From assembly GCA_022414725.1 (NCBI GenBank), contig CM039462.1, positions 94,169,457-94,233,456 on the forward strand: DNA of 64,000 nt. The letters are read 5' to 3'. The notes under the pieces are model-generated. The model did no database searches. It was not told the DNA's origin and was given only the letters and a program-made list of their open reading frames with translations. A program made the position numbers and the translations under genes. This document shows, piece after piece, positions 35,093-44,836 of the stretch. Origin of the DNA: Microglena sp. YARC (taxonomy: Eukaryota; Chlorophyta; Chlorophyceae; Chlamydomonadales; Chlamydomonadaceae). Every line of letters begins with the position of its first letter. The first letter of the stretch is position 1.

Positions 35093-35209
35093 AAGTCGGC
35101 GGAACAGTATAATGAAACATAAAAAAACGGTATAATGCGGTGACCCATTAGGTTACACCGTACGGTGTGCAGTACACTAGGCAGTTTCATTTTAGTATTC
35201 CGTCGACTG
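35093..35209 (+). mobile_element. Family C MITE, 117 bp, flanked by TA
   Basis: The left end AAGTCGGCGGAACAG and right end ATTCCGTCGACTG are inverted repeats of about 27 bp, with TA on both sides (35091-35092 and 35210-35211). Inside is CCATTAGGTTACACCG, a marker also found in the solo ends at 46691, 51692 and 58487. TA flanks and CAGT-type ends are the Tc1/mariner pattern, as in the submariner MITEs reported from Pandoravirus. The right end is 12-24 bp from the start of the F-box/ankyrin pseudogene G. Confidence 0.8.
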
Positions 35210-35222
35210 TAGATTGACACAC

Positions 35223-36261
35223 ATGTTCATCGAAATGCATTCGCACACGCAATCATCGTTTCCATTCCTAACGTCGGTTCCCCATGACATTCTTGATCGT
35301 ATTGTCATATTCTCTTCCAACCCCAAGATTGTATTAGTGTGCAAAACTCTGCACAAAAGATTTTCAGGATTGCCCCTTGCCGGACTGATCCAACCACCAC
35401 AGCGATTTGGAGAGATGATGGCGAAAGGGGGGCGCGCAGACCTTCTAGCAGTATGCTTGGGTCCAATCCTCTTGTACAGGTGAGGGGGGCCTACAATTGA
35501 GGCAACCAAAATGAAAACAAGCTTCTCTATGTCGCTGCCAAGGCCGGTCACGCAAATGTCTGCACAAGCTGCTGATGGATCCAGAGGTCGGCTGGACTTG
35601 AAGTACATGGTCCAAGCGAAACTCTTGCTACAGCTGGGCCTTGTTTGCGGCGCCAAGGAAGTCACGCAAAATGTCTGCAAGCTGCTGATGGATCCAGAGG
35701 TGCTGGACTCAGTACAGAACCGTGGCAAACTCTGTCAACAGCGGGGCCTTGTGTGAGGCTGCCAGGGTAGGTCACGCAAATGTCTGCCAGCTGCTGATGG
35801 ATCCAGAGGTGGCTGGACTTGAGTTCAGGGCCAGGGCGAACTCTAGCTCCAGCTGTGCATTGTTTGCGGCTGCCAAGGCAGGTCACACAGATGTCTGCAA
35901 GCTGCTCATGGATCCAGAGGTGGCTGGAATTGAGTTCAGGGCAAGGGCGAACTCTTGCAACAGCAGTGCATTGTTGGCAGCTGCCAAGGAAGGTCACACA
36001 GATGTCTGCAAGCTGCTGATGGATCCAGAGGTGGCTGGACTTGAGTACAGGGCCCCAAGCGAACTCAATGACAGCTGGCATTTGTGGGCGGCTGCCAAGG
36101 AAGGTCACGCCGATGTCTGCAAGCTGCTGATGGATCCAGAGGTGGCTGGAATTGAGTTCAGGGCAAGGGCTAACTCTGTCAACAGCAGTGCATTGTTGGC
36201 AGCTGCCAAGGAAGGCCACTCAGATATCTGCAAGCTGCTCATGGATCCAGAGGTGGATTGA
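35223..36261 (+). pseudogene. F-box/ankyrin-repeat gene G, multiply broken
   Basis: An F-box-like N-terminus (VPHDILDRIVIFSSNPK) begins at the ATG at 35223 or 35235. The frame is lost near 35460 by a one-base deletion, then changes several times up to about 35722. From there to 36261 five ankyrin units are in one frame, ended by a stop in the last unit. Single-base losses are dispersed, unlike in the neighbouring copies. Its upstream region is a Family C transposon instead of the usual GGGTTTATA block. Confidence 0.75.
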
Positions 36262-36379
36262 ATTGAGTTTAGGGCCCGGGAGAACTCTAGAGACAGCAGG
36301 TTAGGCTCCTTTTTCAGAAATGTGTTCAGTTTGCTCAAGCGAACAACATCGGGTACCCATTATCAAGTGAGTTGACAAT

Positions 36380-36445
36380 CCTCTACAGTCAGCGGAACAG
36401 TAAAATGAAACATATATCAGATATCGCCGTTAGAAAATTGGCGTT
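36380..36445 (+). mobile_element. Family C-type transposon end, inverted partner of 34510-34575
   Basis: TACAGTCAGCGGAACAG opens the segment, followed by TAAAATGAAAC and a stretch through TTAGAAAATTGGCG. No opposite end is found to its right. Confidence 0.65.
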
Positions 36446-36480
36446 AAGAATGGTTTCTGAATTGTGTGTTTAAAAACTTT

Positions 36481-36797
36481 ATGGTTACGAACATCCAGTC
36501 GCTCTACTCTGTGGAGGTGGAAACGCTTTGGTGTGAATCGAAACGACTTGAATTTGTAAGCAAACTTGTTGAGACGAACAAGAATATGTTAATCGTTTGT
36601 ATTGTCAACTAAATGCACAACCGCAAGAGGTGTTGTTGCATTTTTCAAAAGCACTCACAATTTACGATTATCAACTAAAACAGTGTATCGTTTCATTAAA
36701 CTACTTGGGTTTACAAGAAAAAGGAGAAAACTCAGTGGACAGTGTAAAGGGGGCCTCGAAGCTTTTCGAGATTCATTATAAGGAGATTTTCACTTGA
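36481..36797 (+). pseudogene. Small helical protein gene, probably one frameshift
   Basis: The ATG at 36481 opens a 42-codon frame that ends at 36609. A second frame running to 36797 reads well from about 36573. A one-base indel near 36570-36585 would join them into about 105 residues that are mostly helical, with leucine-rich heptads. No family is recognised, and the joint is inference. Confidence 0.35.
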
Positions 36798-36848
36798 TTT
36801 GAGAACCGCAACAACTGTAAGAGACGTCACACTCAGAAAGTACAGACC

Positions 36849-37321
36849 ATGGACGACTATCATGCAGCCTCCTCGCGCATCACGGCCTCACGAGCAAAGT
36901 CGGAGTTCCACCTGAACGAGAATGAGCTCTCGCAGATCGGGTGCTTGATATCGAATAATATTGGGTTGTTCCGCATTGATGATGTCACGGCCGCGTACGC
37001 TTCCAAAGTGGCTTCTAAGCCAAGACTGGGGCCCGGTGGGAAGCGGAACGGAAGCGTCGTATACGCGAGAAGATCGTTGAGGATCATTTAGGAGGTGAAG
37101 TGGTGTCCGATCATACATGTGTATGGATATTTGACCGTGATCCGCAGTTTGCGTGTGGTCGATTGCTGGATGGGGGTGGTTTCTACATTCATTCTATCGA
37201 GATTTATCGACGTTTGCGTGTGAGACAGGGAGAGAGAGAGGGAAATCATGGAGCAGCATCATTTAATCAATTTTTAGAAGTACTGTTGCTAGACGTGTTG
37301 CTCAATTCAGTGACACAATAG
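36849..37321 (+). pseudogene. Gene with XPA-like/SAP-protein segment, one frameshift
   Basis: The ATG at 36849 starts a frame whose residues 9-55 (ITASRAKSEFHLNENEL onward) resemble residues about 133-185 of the large protein at 51916-53658 and the XPA C-terminal pattern. The frame stops at 37091. A shifted frame from about 37035 to 37321 continues with a basic stretch (AERKRRIREKIVEDHL). One indel near 37040 probably breaks a gene of about 157 codons. XPA-like viral proteins may bind DNA; function here is not shown. Confidence 0.4.
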
Positions 37322-38762
37322 CTAAATGAGAAGCAGGGTCGCGGACATACTTGGACAAACTGGAATCTCTGAGGGGATCCGCCGGATTGACAGTGTCATC
37401 CAGCGCTTCGCACCAGAAGCCCAGAAGATCCTCGCCAAAAGCCGATACGATTGGCCGTATAGGGCAGAGAGTCGGGAAAGCGCTGAGATAACTCATGATA
37501 AAATAGGCCATTAAAGTACCTGGAGTACCGCCCAGAGTCATAGTTGAATGCCCCCCTTTATCTGGGCAATTCCGAAAGGTACTCTCAAGTGGGCCCATTT
37601 CGGAGGTACAGTTGAAGTGCACGGATCGCTTCAGCTTTTTCTAGCACCACAGTCCCCTCGTACACCATGAAATCGAGGTAGGCTTGAAGGAAGTCGCTAT
37701 TCGGGTCGCTGTCCTTTTTCATTTGTTTCCTGGAATGTCGAACGAAGTGGTGGAGCCCAGTGTAACCCAGGACGATGGCCAGGGGCTCGAACTCAGGTTC
37801 CAGTACATCAATGGGGGAGTCTCCCATTTTCAGAAAGTAGTAGCGGACGTGCTGGAACCTGTCTGTCGAACCCAGGCATATCGATCACATTCCAAACAAA
37901 TTGACAAGTAGTGTTACTGATCATTCTGAGCTTTTGTCAGAAATGACAGATCGCCTCGCTGCACCATGAACTCGATGTACCGAGGTGTGGTAGGGGCTTC
38001 GACGGTTTGCTGTGACTCTTGAGGGAGATCCCTCGTCTCTTTCATGAAATTTGTAGTGATCAGCGAAAACCCATGTTCGAGCACACATCTTTGGGGCGAC
38101 CGGTTTCCAAATGATCGTTGAGGGTCCTCCGTTGCAACAAAAGTAGGTAGCGAAAACAGCTGGGCCGTGTTCGTGAACTCGAAGTTGTCAACCTTTTGAA
38201 ACATATCGTCGAGAGTTGAGAAGTTGAGAGTTTACTCGTGTTGTCGAACCTGTTCCCAGAACTTTATACTCCGTTTGGGGCACCCTAAACCCCACCGTGG
38301 GGTTAGGGATTTATACAACTTACCATTGTGGTTTATACCACATTTCTATCAGAAGCAGGTACAGCCATCTTGTGACCTCTTCTTGAACGCGATCCTCTGA
38401 ATCCTCTGGGTCTGCGGCACCTCGTCCCCGACTCTCTCTCTCTTTCTGTGCGGAAATGAAATAGTCGGGGAACAGTAAAATTAAACTTCCCAATTTCCAC
38501 TTAAAAACAGGTGTTAAAGCTGACACACCCGTCTAGGGGCGGTGAAACCGGAAAGAGGAGAACCCTTCACATGATGGATCCAAGTCCCGAAAACTGTTTT
38601 GAACTCCTTATTACATTGTCTGCAGCACCACACCGTGTGCACTGGGTTGATCCAGGCATAATACGTCGATGCGCAAAACACTTAGCTTGTGAAATAGGTA
38701 AAGGTAACGAGACCACGTGCATCCGCGTCTCTCGAACACACCGCGGAACATCGAGTCCCCAA
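37322..38762. other. Decayed region with short minus-strand fragments
   Basis: Short minus-strand frames at 37585-37827 and 37914-38204 share a related segment (YLDFMVYEGT versus YIEFMVQRGD), so they may be fragments of one duplicated gene. No other recognisable coding sequence. A frame at 38320-38526 contains an acidic, arginine-rich stretch without family resemblance. Confidence 0.35.
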
Positions 38763-39482
38763 TCACGCACGCATATTCTTTTCACGACTTTCTAGAAACC
38801 ATCTAGTGCACTTGCTTGCGAATTTCAGCATCTTGTGAAGCGATACATGCCTGCTTAATGGCATCTCCATACATTTGCGTGAAAACACGGCATGCGTCAG
38901 CTTGGGGGGAATCGCCCACGAGCGGCAGCAAACTTCAGCCATCACGGCAACAGGATATCGCATCAGCATGTGCAATGATGGCCTCGTGTCGGCACCGGGC
39001 TTCTTTGAGATCGATGCATAATTTTGTAATGAAGCCGGCAAAGCTTGCGGTTGAGCAGAGCGTGCGTAACCCCAAGAATATCGGATGTTGTGCATGACAC
39101 CACCAACTGATCCTTGGGCAACAGCTTGTCGAGCAGCTGACCCTGTGGGCACCACACTTGCGCAGCACTTGAACACATGTGCAAGATCTTGAGACGACAT
39201 GATGTGGTCATACAATCATCCAACGATGCCTTCCGCATGGAGACGCACGAGAGTCGTGCAGCCTCCTTGTCCGGGCGGGATTAGCTTTTGCTGTTGCGAG
39301 TTCGCAAAGCTCGGTGTAGCAACGATAAGAAGAACTGTCGCCGAATAACAAACCGCATCCTTTATAAGAACTCCGCGCGCACGCGCATACACAATCGGCG
39401 CTCCAGAGAAATGTGAGGTCGTAGCTGAGGTCGACATTATCGTTTGTACATGCCAATTGTGATAGAGGGCAGTCCCCGACAA
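38763..39482 (-). pseudogene. Hypothetical secreted or membrane protein gene, frameshifted
   Basis: The frame 39216-39482 contains a hydrophobic, signal-like stretch (VLLIVATPSFANSQQQ), and the frame 38763-39215 continues with 150 protein-like residues containing several cysteines. A break near 39215-39230 separates them. No family is recognised. Confidence 0.3.
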
Positions 39483-40178
39483 ATATACGAAACAACCTCT
39501 GGACCCAACCCTTCAGGTCACTCTCTTAACAGTCAAAATCGCAAATGAGTGTTTTTCCCGTAGACATGTCTTGAACAAATGCGTTTGCCAAACTGCCAAT
39601 ACACTTTGGAAGTATCGGCGGTGGAGAGTCACACAACTCCAGATCCCGCCAGGTTCGAGGAATCAGCATTTACCGCGCTTTGCGATACGAGCATTTTCAC
39701 ATTGCACACTCCACAAACTCTTTCTTGCTGCTGAAGATCTTGCAGAACAATTGAGGAAACACAGCTTCCCATATGTCATCACCGACGAAGGTCGCGCTCT
39801 CCTGACTCAACAGTACATATACCCGCTCCACAAGCGGGCGCAAAAAAATGCCGCACGACAAAACCATGATGATTTCCATTACATCTCTTCAATGGGCCAA
39901 GCCACCTGTGCATGGCCGTCTCAATGATTTCCCAACGCAACAGCAGGTTTATCTGGGACATTATATTAACATCACCAATACATTGGGAATATCAGGTATC
40001 CTTGATTCGGACATTGTCATTGGGTGGGTGTCTTCTTCAACAAAGCGTGACACCTTTATATGAATTGCAGCTTGGAAAGGTGCCTAAAAATATGGTAGAA
40101 TCGACTCTCTCTCAGAAACGCTTGGGAGAGGAAGCGAAGCGAATCGCCAACCCATATAGCATCGCGCGAGTCACTGTC
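39483..40178. other. Stretch with no convincing gene
   Basis: Several short overlapping frames occur on both strands, and none has a family match. A segment near 39700-39740 (TLHKLFLAAEDLAEQ) vaguely resembles the segment preceding the second D5 copy (near 44640), which might point to another primase-helicase remnant, but the match is weak. Confidence 0.25.
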
Positions 40179-40526
40179 TCACTCATCCTTGTTCGTCACA
40201 CGCATGCGTACTTCAAAAACGTTCTCTGACTGTACCATTGTAAACGGTGGCTTCTCCCACCTTGAAGTACTCGGCACCCACATCTCTTCGTGGCTGGATT
40301 CTGGAATCGTAACCACCGCGCATGTACATGAGCAGTGTCGCCTCTGCATCCACGCACGCTTGTGCATCTCGAACATGGATGGCAAAAATGAGCTGGGATC
40401 CATTGGGGTACTGCGAGAGCCTCTCGCAGAACGGCTGGCTGGTCCGACCGACCTGCCCAGGAACTCGCGCTCGACGAGGGCGTACACGACGTGTTGAGTG
40501 TGGTGCGACATGGATGGATGATACAC
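40179..40526 (-). CDS. Hypothetical protein fragment
   Basis: A 115-codon minus-strand frame with a serine/arginine-rich N-terminus, several cysteines in the middle and a C-terminal beta-like stretch (ENVFEVRMRVTN). It opens with an ATG at 40526 but reads into other frames on both sides. It could be a remnant. No family. Confidence 0.25.
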   Translation of the reverse strand: MYHPSMSHHTQHVVYALVEREFLGRSVGPASRSARGSRSTPMDPSSFLPSMFEMHKRAWMQRRHCSCTCAVVTIPESSHEEMWVPSTSRWEKPPFTMVQSENVFEVRMRVTNKDE

Positions 40527-40754
40527 AAGGGAAGGGAATGCTTTACTCAGCCAAGTTGGCTGTCGCGAGCTTTATACCGTGATAATCGGGCGTTTTTACG
40601 AGGTCCAATCGAGATCCACCATGTATGACAAGGAGGACGAATATGCGCCGTTTACCGCGTATGCATGTCACGATGCTCTTCGTTCATTCGTGAAGTCCCA
40701 CTCTATTTTTGGGGGGCATTGGGTTCCAGATGGACGGACGGACGATCGATCGAT

Positions 40755-40846
40755 CGATAGGAGTGGACAAGATACCGCCGTGACATCCCCATTCTTATCT
40801 CACGCTTTCCAACTGTTTGTCACAGTCCACATATAGAGACCGGCTC
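40755..40846 (+). repeat. 92-bp direct repeat, partner at 47289-47380
   Basis: The stretch from GATAGGAGTGGACAAG through GAGACCGGCT recurs with a few substitutions at 47289-47380. The pair brackets the two D5 primase-helicase copies and may mark a duplicated or transposed 6.5-kb unit. Confidence 0.8.
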
Positions 40847-40847
40847 A

Positions 40848-41145
40848 TCCCGTATCGCAATGATACTGTATTTGTTGTCTTATTGTATTAATTTCTCACA
40901 TCACATTTTCACATTTTCCCATTGCCCATTTGCCCATTGCTCATTTCAAAATTTGCACATTAACATTAATACATAAATACATACCCTAAAATCATACTTC
41001 GTTGTGTGGTTACTATGTGTCTTACCTCATGCTATTCAAGTATATATGTTGCCACCACTTGGATGAGAACCGTATCGCAATGATACTGTATTTGTTGTCT
41101 TATTGTATTAATTTGTCACATCACATTTTCACATTTTCTCGATTC
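40848..41145 (+). promoter_or_regulatory. Upstream region of the D5 gene with a 70-bp direct repeat
   Basis: A 70-bp stretch (CCGTATCGCAATGATACTG and on) occurs at about 40850-40920 and again at 41072-41142 with two changes. Between them lie AT-rich words and repeats of CATTTTCACATTT and CCCATTTGCCCATTG. It directly precedes the D5 start at 41196. The inverted CGTATCGCAATGATACTG could form a short stem. Promoter function is inferred from position. Confidence 0.5.
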
Positions 41146-41195
41146 TGTATAAAGTGAAAACAACAATACATTGCATTACTAATTAAACACCCGAT

Positions 41196-43262
41196 ATGTC
41201 ATCCCTTGATGTTCTTCTGGCGGCAGCACATGTCAAGAACTTCCCTGCCCCCACCGAGCCAACCCACGGTGCTATGGGGGACCCCATGTTCGGTTCGTTC
41301 GCGATCCCTGATGGTGGACCTCAGGCACAGGCGTTCCGCGAGGCCTACGTGCACGCACTCAGGGATGAGGGTCGACCCATGTCTATCGTCGAAGCCCACA
41401 CAGACACCTCGCCCGTCATCGTTGATCTGGACATGCGACAGACGACCCCAGAGCGCATCTACACACAGAAGCACATCGAGAATTTCATGGACGCGCTCGT
41501 GTCGGCCACCAAGTACTTTGTAGACCAGCAGCACATGGACGTCGTGATCCTCGAGAAGCCAAATCCAAGACTCGACAAGAAACACTTAGGGGTGTACAAA
41601 GATGGTCTACACGTGTTCATGCCAAATGTCATCACACACCCAGAGATCCAACTCGCCATCAGAGAGCACTTCGTCAACGATGTGACCGAACACATGGCGT
41701 TCTCGAGCACCATTTGCATTCCTGGACTGGCCGAAATGGATCCCGGGAAGATATATGACGAAAGCGTGATCAAACGGGGCGGCAGGTGGTTCTTGTATGG
41801 ATCGAAGAAACCGGATGAGTCCCACCCTTGGAAAGTCACTGCCTGGTACCAATTCGATATTGCCGCAGGCTCGTTCGCGAAACGTGACGTACAGAACATG
41901 GATCTCGATACACTCGTGCAGAATCTGAGCATCCGTGTGCATCCGAAGGGGGGCCACAGCCCATACACCAAACACGGCCAGGAGGAAATGGTGATTCGTG
42001 GTGACGACAACTTGTCGGAGCCTCAGAAAACTTTCGACTCGCATCATGGAATGGATGTGGAATCCCTCTACAGTCTCGTGGACATACTAGATGCACACAG
42101 AGCCCGCGGATACGATTCATGGCTGAAGATCGGGATGGCGTTGAAGAACACCGTGGACACGGGCACCGACACTCAGCGCCTAGCGATCTGGAAGGCTTTT
42201 GCAAAAAAATGCCCCTCAAAGTTCTGTGACACCAATCACGATAAGGTGTGGGCCAATCTTAATCCGCAAAAGATCACTCTAGGGACACTATGCTTCCTTG
42301 CCAAGGAGGATGACCCGATGGGGTACGCTGAATGGATCAGACAATGGGACACCAACGACAACAAACTGGGTGTGAAACTCGACAAGGATCGCATCATCAA
42401 GGACCTGAAGGTAAAGCTAATCAACTTGAACATTGATAACATGATAGTATTGGATGTCGTACACGATAGCATCGAGTTCAATATGGAAAACGGAGCGAAA
42501 GGAGCCATCCATAAGAAGCAATACATGGTGGAGGTCGATGACAAATATTATGGATCGCTGATCGACAAGTTCCCGATCCACGAAGACCCTGGGTTCATGA
42601 AGAACGTGCCTAGCGACAAAGGCCCCTACGAATGCGAGCTGCGGACCATGGATGGAAAAACAATTAGCAGTGCCATTGTGAAGAGCACCGACGTGCAAAT
42701 CGCATTAAATGATATGGGAAGTGAAAGCCAATATGTAAATGTGCAATCCATCACGTGCAACGCATGCAAGATCCGAGACAAGCAGGTCATCAACACAATC
42801 CATAACATGATATTCAAGGCTCAAGAGTCCCACGCGAAGAACATGTATGGCATCACGCAGAACATCTTCCTGGTCAACAACACCATCAACATCCACGTGG
42901 GGGGGGGAACTGATGATGACTCATTGTCGTCGTCCTCAATCACTGAGGATGTGCTGGCGGAGAAGTTAATGGAGGCCTCACCTGAATTCTTCAGCCGAAT
43001 CAAGTTTGTGCCAGAAATCAAGAAGAAGGAATGTGTTGGCGACATGTATTACTGTGACCCTGCTACCAATCGTTGGTCAAACTGCAGCAACATGCGAATT
43101 AGCAAAATAATCAAAATCGAGCTAAAATCCAAATTCCCTGTTGAGAAGAATAACAAGACGAATGAGAAGATTCGGAGGTTTGTCGACACAATTAGAGGAC
43201 GTTCTGCGTTCCTTCAATCCGTTGCATCTCTCGTCCTTGACGAGACATTCGCTGATAACTAG
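41196..43262 (+). CDS. D5-type primase-helicase, copy 1, primase half and D5N region
   Basis: The 688-residue frame holds an archaeo-eukaryotic primase-like domain (SPVIVDLDMR, about residues 72-81, gives the DxD metal site). A PriCT-like helical domain follows (YDSWLKIGMALKN near 307; KVWANLNPQKITLGTLCFL). The start of the D5N helicase-associated domain is at about 580-680. It stops at 43260 in GATAACTAG, where copy 2 has GATAACCTAG; one C is missing. The SF3 helicase follows in the next frames. D5 is the replicative primase-helicase of Nucleocytoviricota. Start ATG 41196. Confidence 0.8.
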   Translation: MSSLDVLLAAAHVKNFPAPTEPTHGAMGDPMFGSFAIPDGGPQAQAFREAYVHALRDEGRPMSIVEAHTDTSPVIVDLDMRQTTPERIYTQKHIENFMDALVSATKYFVDQQHMDVVILEKPNPRLDKKHLGVYKDGLHVFMPNVITHPEIQLAIREHFVNDVTEHMAFSSTICIPGLAEMDPGKIYDESVIKRGGRWFLYGSKKPDESHPWKVTAWYQFDIAAGSFAKRDVQNMDLDTLVQNLSIRVHPKGGHSPYTKHGQEEMVIRGDDNLSEPQKTFDSHHGMDVESLYSLVDILDAHRARGYDSWLKIGMALKNTVDTGTDTQRLAIWKAFAKKCPSKFCDTNHDKVWANLNPQKITLGTLCFLAKEDDPMGYAEWIRQWDTNDNKLGVKLDKDRIIKDLKVKLINLNIDNMIVLDVVHDSIEFNMENGAKGAIHKKQYMVEVDDKYYGSLIDKFPIHEDPGFMKNVPSDKGPYECELRTMDGKTISSAIVKSTDVQIALNDMGSESQYVNVQSITCNACKIRDKQVINTIHNMIFKAQESHAKNMYGITQNIFLVNNTINIHVGGGTDDDSLSSSSITEDVLAEKLMEASPEFFSRIKFVPEIKKKECVGDMYYCDPATNRWSNCSNMRISKIIKIELKSKFPVEKNNKTNEKIRRFVDTIRGRSAFLQSVASLVLDETFADN

Positions 43263-43327
43263 ATATCAACCCGGATCTCTTTGCAGTCAACAACGGCGTC
43301 TTCGACAGCTCGTCGAGGGACACAGTA

Positions 43328-43699
43328 GTGTTCCGAAAAGTCGAGATGACCGACAACATTAGTAGGTGCGCAAAGTGGGATTACCAGGGAGAGGACAACA
43401 ACCACCTCAAGCGATGCAGGGATGAACTCGATGATTTCTTGCGGAAGCTCATGCCTGTTGACGAGGAGCGCGACGTCGTCCTCGCATTCTTTGCAGGACT
43501 CCTGTCCGGTCGCCGCAAGGAAAAGAAATTCCTAGCCTTCACCGATAAGACATCCGGGGACAACGGGAAGAGTACCCTTATGGCTCTTTTTGGTAGCTTT
43601 TTTGATGAGTACGGGAGCAGCAATGGGACAAAATTTCTGACAAAGGGGTCGTTCGCAACCGGAGCCGCGATGACCATGACGCGGGTCTCAAGCCAATGA
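43328..43699 (+). CDS. D5-type primase-helicase, copy 1, Walker A segment
   Basis: This frame carries on after the first break and includes the Walker A motif of the SF3 helicase (DKTSGDNGKSTL, about 43549-43580). It leaves the family frame at about 43652-43660 after GTKFLTKGSF, and stops at 43697. The start codon is only formal. Confidence 0.6.
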   Translation: MFRKVEMTDNISRCAKWDYQGEDNNHLKRCRDELDDFLRKLMPVDEERDVVLAFFAGLLSGRRKEKKFLAFTDKTSGDNGKSTLMALFGSFFDEYGSSNGTKFLTKGSFATGAAMTMTRVSSQ

Positions 43700-44394
43700 A
43701 GGGCGTGAGGCTACTGGTGGCCGAAGAAATGAAACCCAACATCGCGTTGGACGAGGCGTTGATCAAGCGCATTGCGGGGGGGGAAGGTGTGCGAGTTTGC
43801 GGGCGCTCGTGTGGCACCGGGAACTCTTTCGACTTCATGTGGCAGGCTGGTGTAGTAATGATCTTCAACGAAGGCGATTGTCCCAAGTTTGACGGAGGAG
43901 ACAACGCATTCGTCAAGAGAATGGTTGTTGTCCCTATGCGCTCAAATTTCAAGATACACCCCGACCCACAGCGCGAGCACGAGTTTGAGCGCCGAGACGA
44001 CCTTGTCGACATCCTACCAACCTGGAGGTCTGCGCTGGCGCAGCTGCTCATCGAGCACTTTCTTCGACCGGGGCGCTCCATCATCTTCGACACCCTGCCG
44101 GTATCGATGACCGATTGGAAGTCTGGTATTGCGAACAGCGCCAACCCCCTGACCGATTGGCTAGAGGAGGTGGTTGATGTGACGGGGGCGTCTTCGGACG
44201 CGGTGTGGATAGGGGACCTCAAGATCCTTTGGAAAGAGTCCCACTATGGACACGAGACATCTTCAGTTTTCAGCACTAAGCTGGTCAAGGCGTTCTTTGT
44301 GGGCAAACAGGGAACCGAGTGGAAAGAGTCTTCAAGAATCGAGAAGAAGGTTAAAAATGGAGTGATCAAGGGATGTAAAATTGTTGATGGTTAG
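43696..44394 (+). CDS. D5-type primase-helicase, copy 1, Walker B and C-terminal segment
   Basis: The third frame of copy 1 contains Walker B (RLLVAEEMKP), the sensor region (VVMIFNEGDCPKFDGG and FVKRMVVVPMRS) and the C-terminal domain of D5. The end differs from copy 2: this copy ends ...KIVDG while copy 2 continues. With two breaks, copy 1 cannot make a complete helicase if the sequence is right. Confidence 0.65.
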   Translation: MKGVRLLVAEEMKPNIALDEALIKRIAGGEGVRVCGRSCGTGNSFDFMWQAGVVMIFNEGDCPKFDGGDNAFVKRMVVVPMRSNFKIHPDPQREHEFERRDDLVDILPTWRSALAQLLIEHFLRPGRSIIFDTLPVSMTDWKSGIANSANPLTDWLEEVVDVTGASSDAVWIGDLKILWKESHYGHETSSVFSTKLVKAFFVGKQGTEWKESSRIEKKVKNGVIKGCKIVDG

Positions 44395-44515
44395 GCACGA
44401 TTTTTTTGCAACACTCGACGTGCATACATACTACATGTGGCGGTCGAATCCTGTTAATCGATGATGATCCAACATCGTTTGGGTTCATGCTTTCGCATAT
44501 TTAGCATACAGTACG

Positions 44516-44836
44516 GTGTTGTTGCTTGTCCCCATTATCACACATGCCGCGGAAGCTTTCGCATCATTTGCGCCTGCCTCGTCCACTCGTCCTCGAATGA
44601 AGTGTAAACAACACAGCGTACCATTCTTCATTATCAGAACACTTCACAAACACTACTTCTTTGCGTCAGAGGACGCGATGCTCATTCCAGATGTAATAAA
44701 AGACAATTGGTACAAGGGAGACTACGGTCTGGGCCAGGTCGCGCACTTCTTGTTGAAAGGGTCCGTGAAGAAGACTGGGGCTGGCCGGGGGGCTACTACA
44801 TATTCGAGGAGGACACGTGCCAGTGGGTCAAGGTGA
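44516..44836 (+). pseudogene. N-terminal remnant before D5 copy 2
   Basis: The frame contains FFIIRTLHKHYFFASEDA and DNWYKGDYGLGQVAHFLLKG, which resemble a D5N-type segment (the DxGLGQxVHxLLxG pattern). It is cut from the main frame by an indel at about 44770-44790, where reading should pass into the frame of 44707-46590. Confidence 0.45.

Noticed and set aside
41199..42219. Several minus-strand frames of 100-180 codons under the D5 gene
   Set aside because: They overlap a gene with recognised domains and show no motifs of their own.
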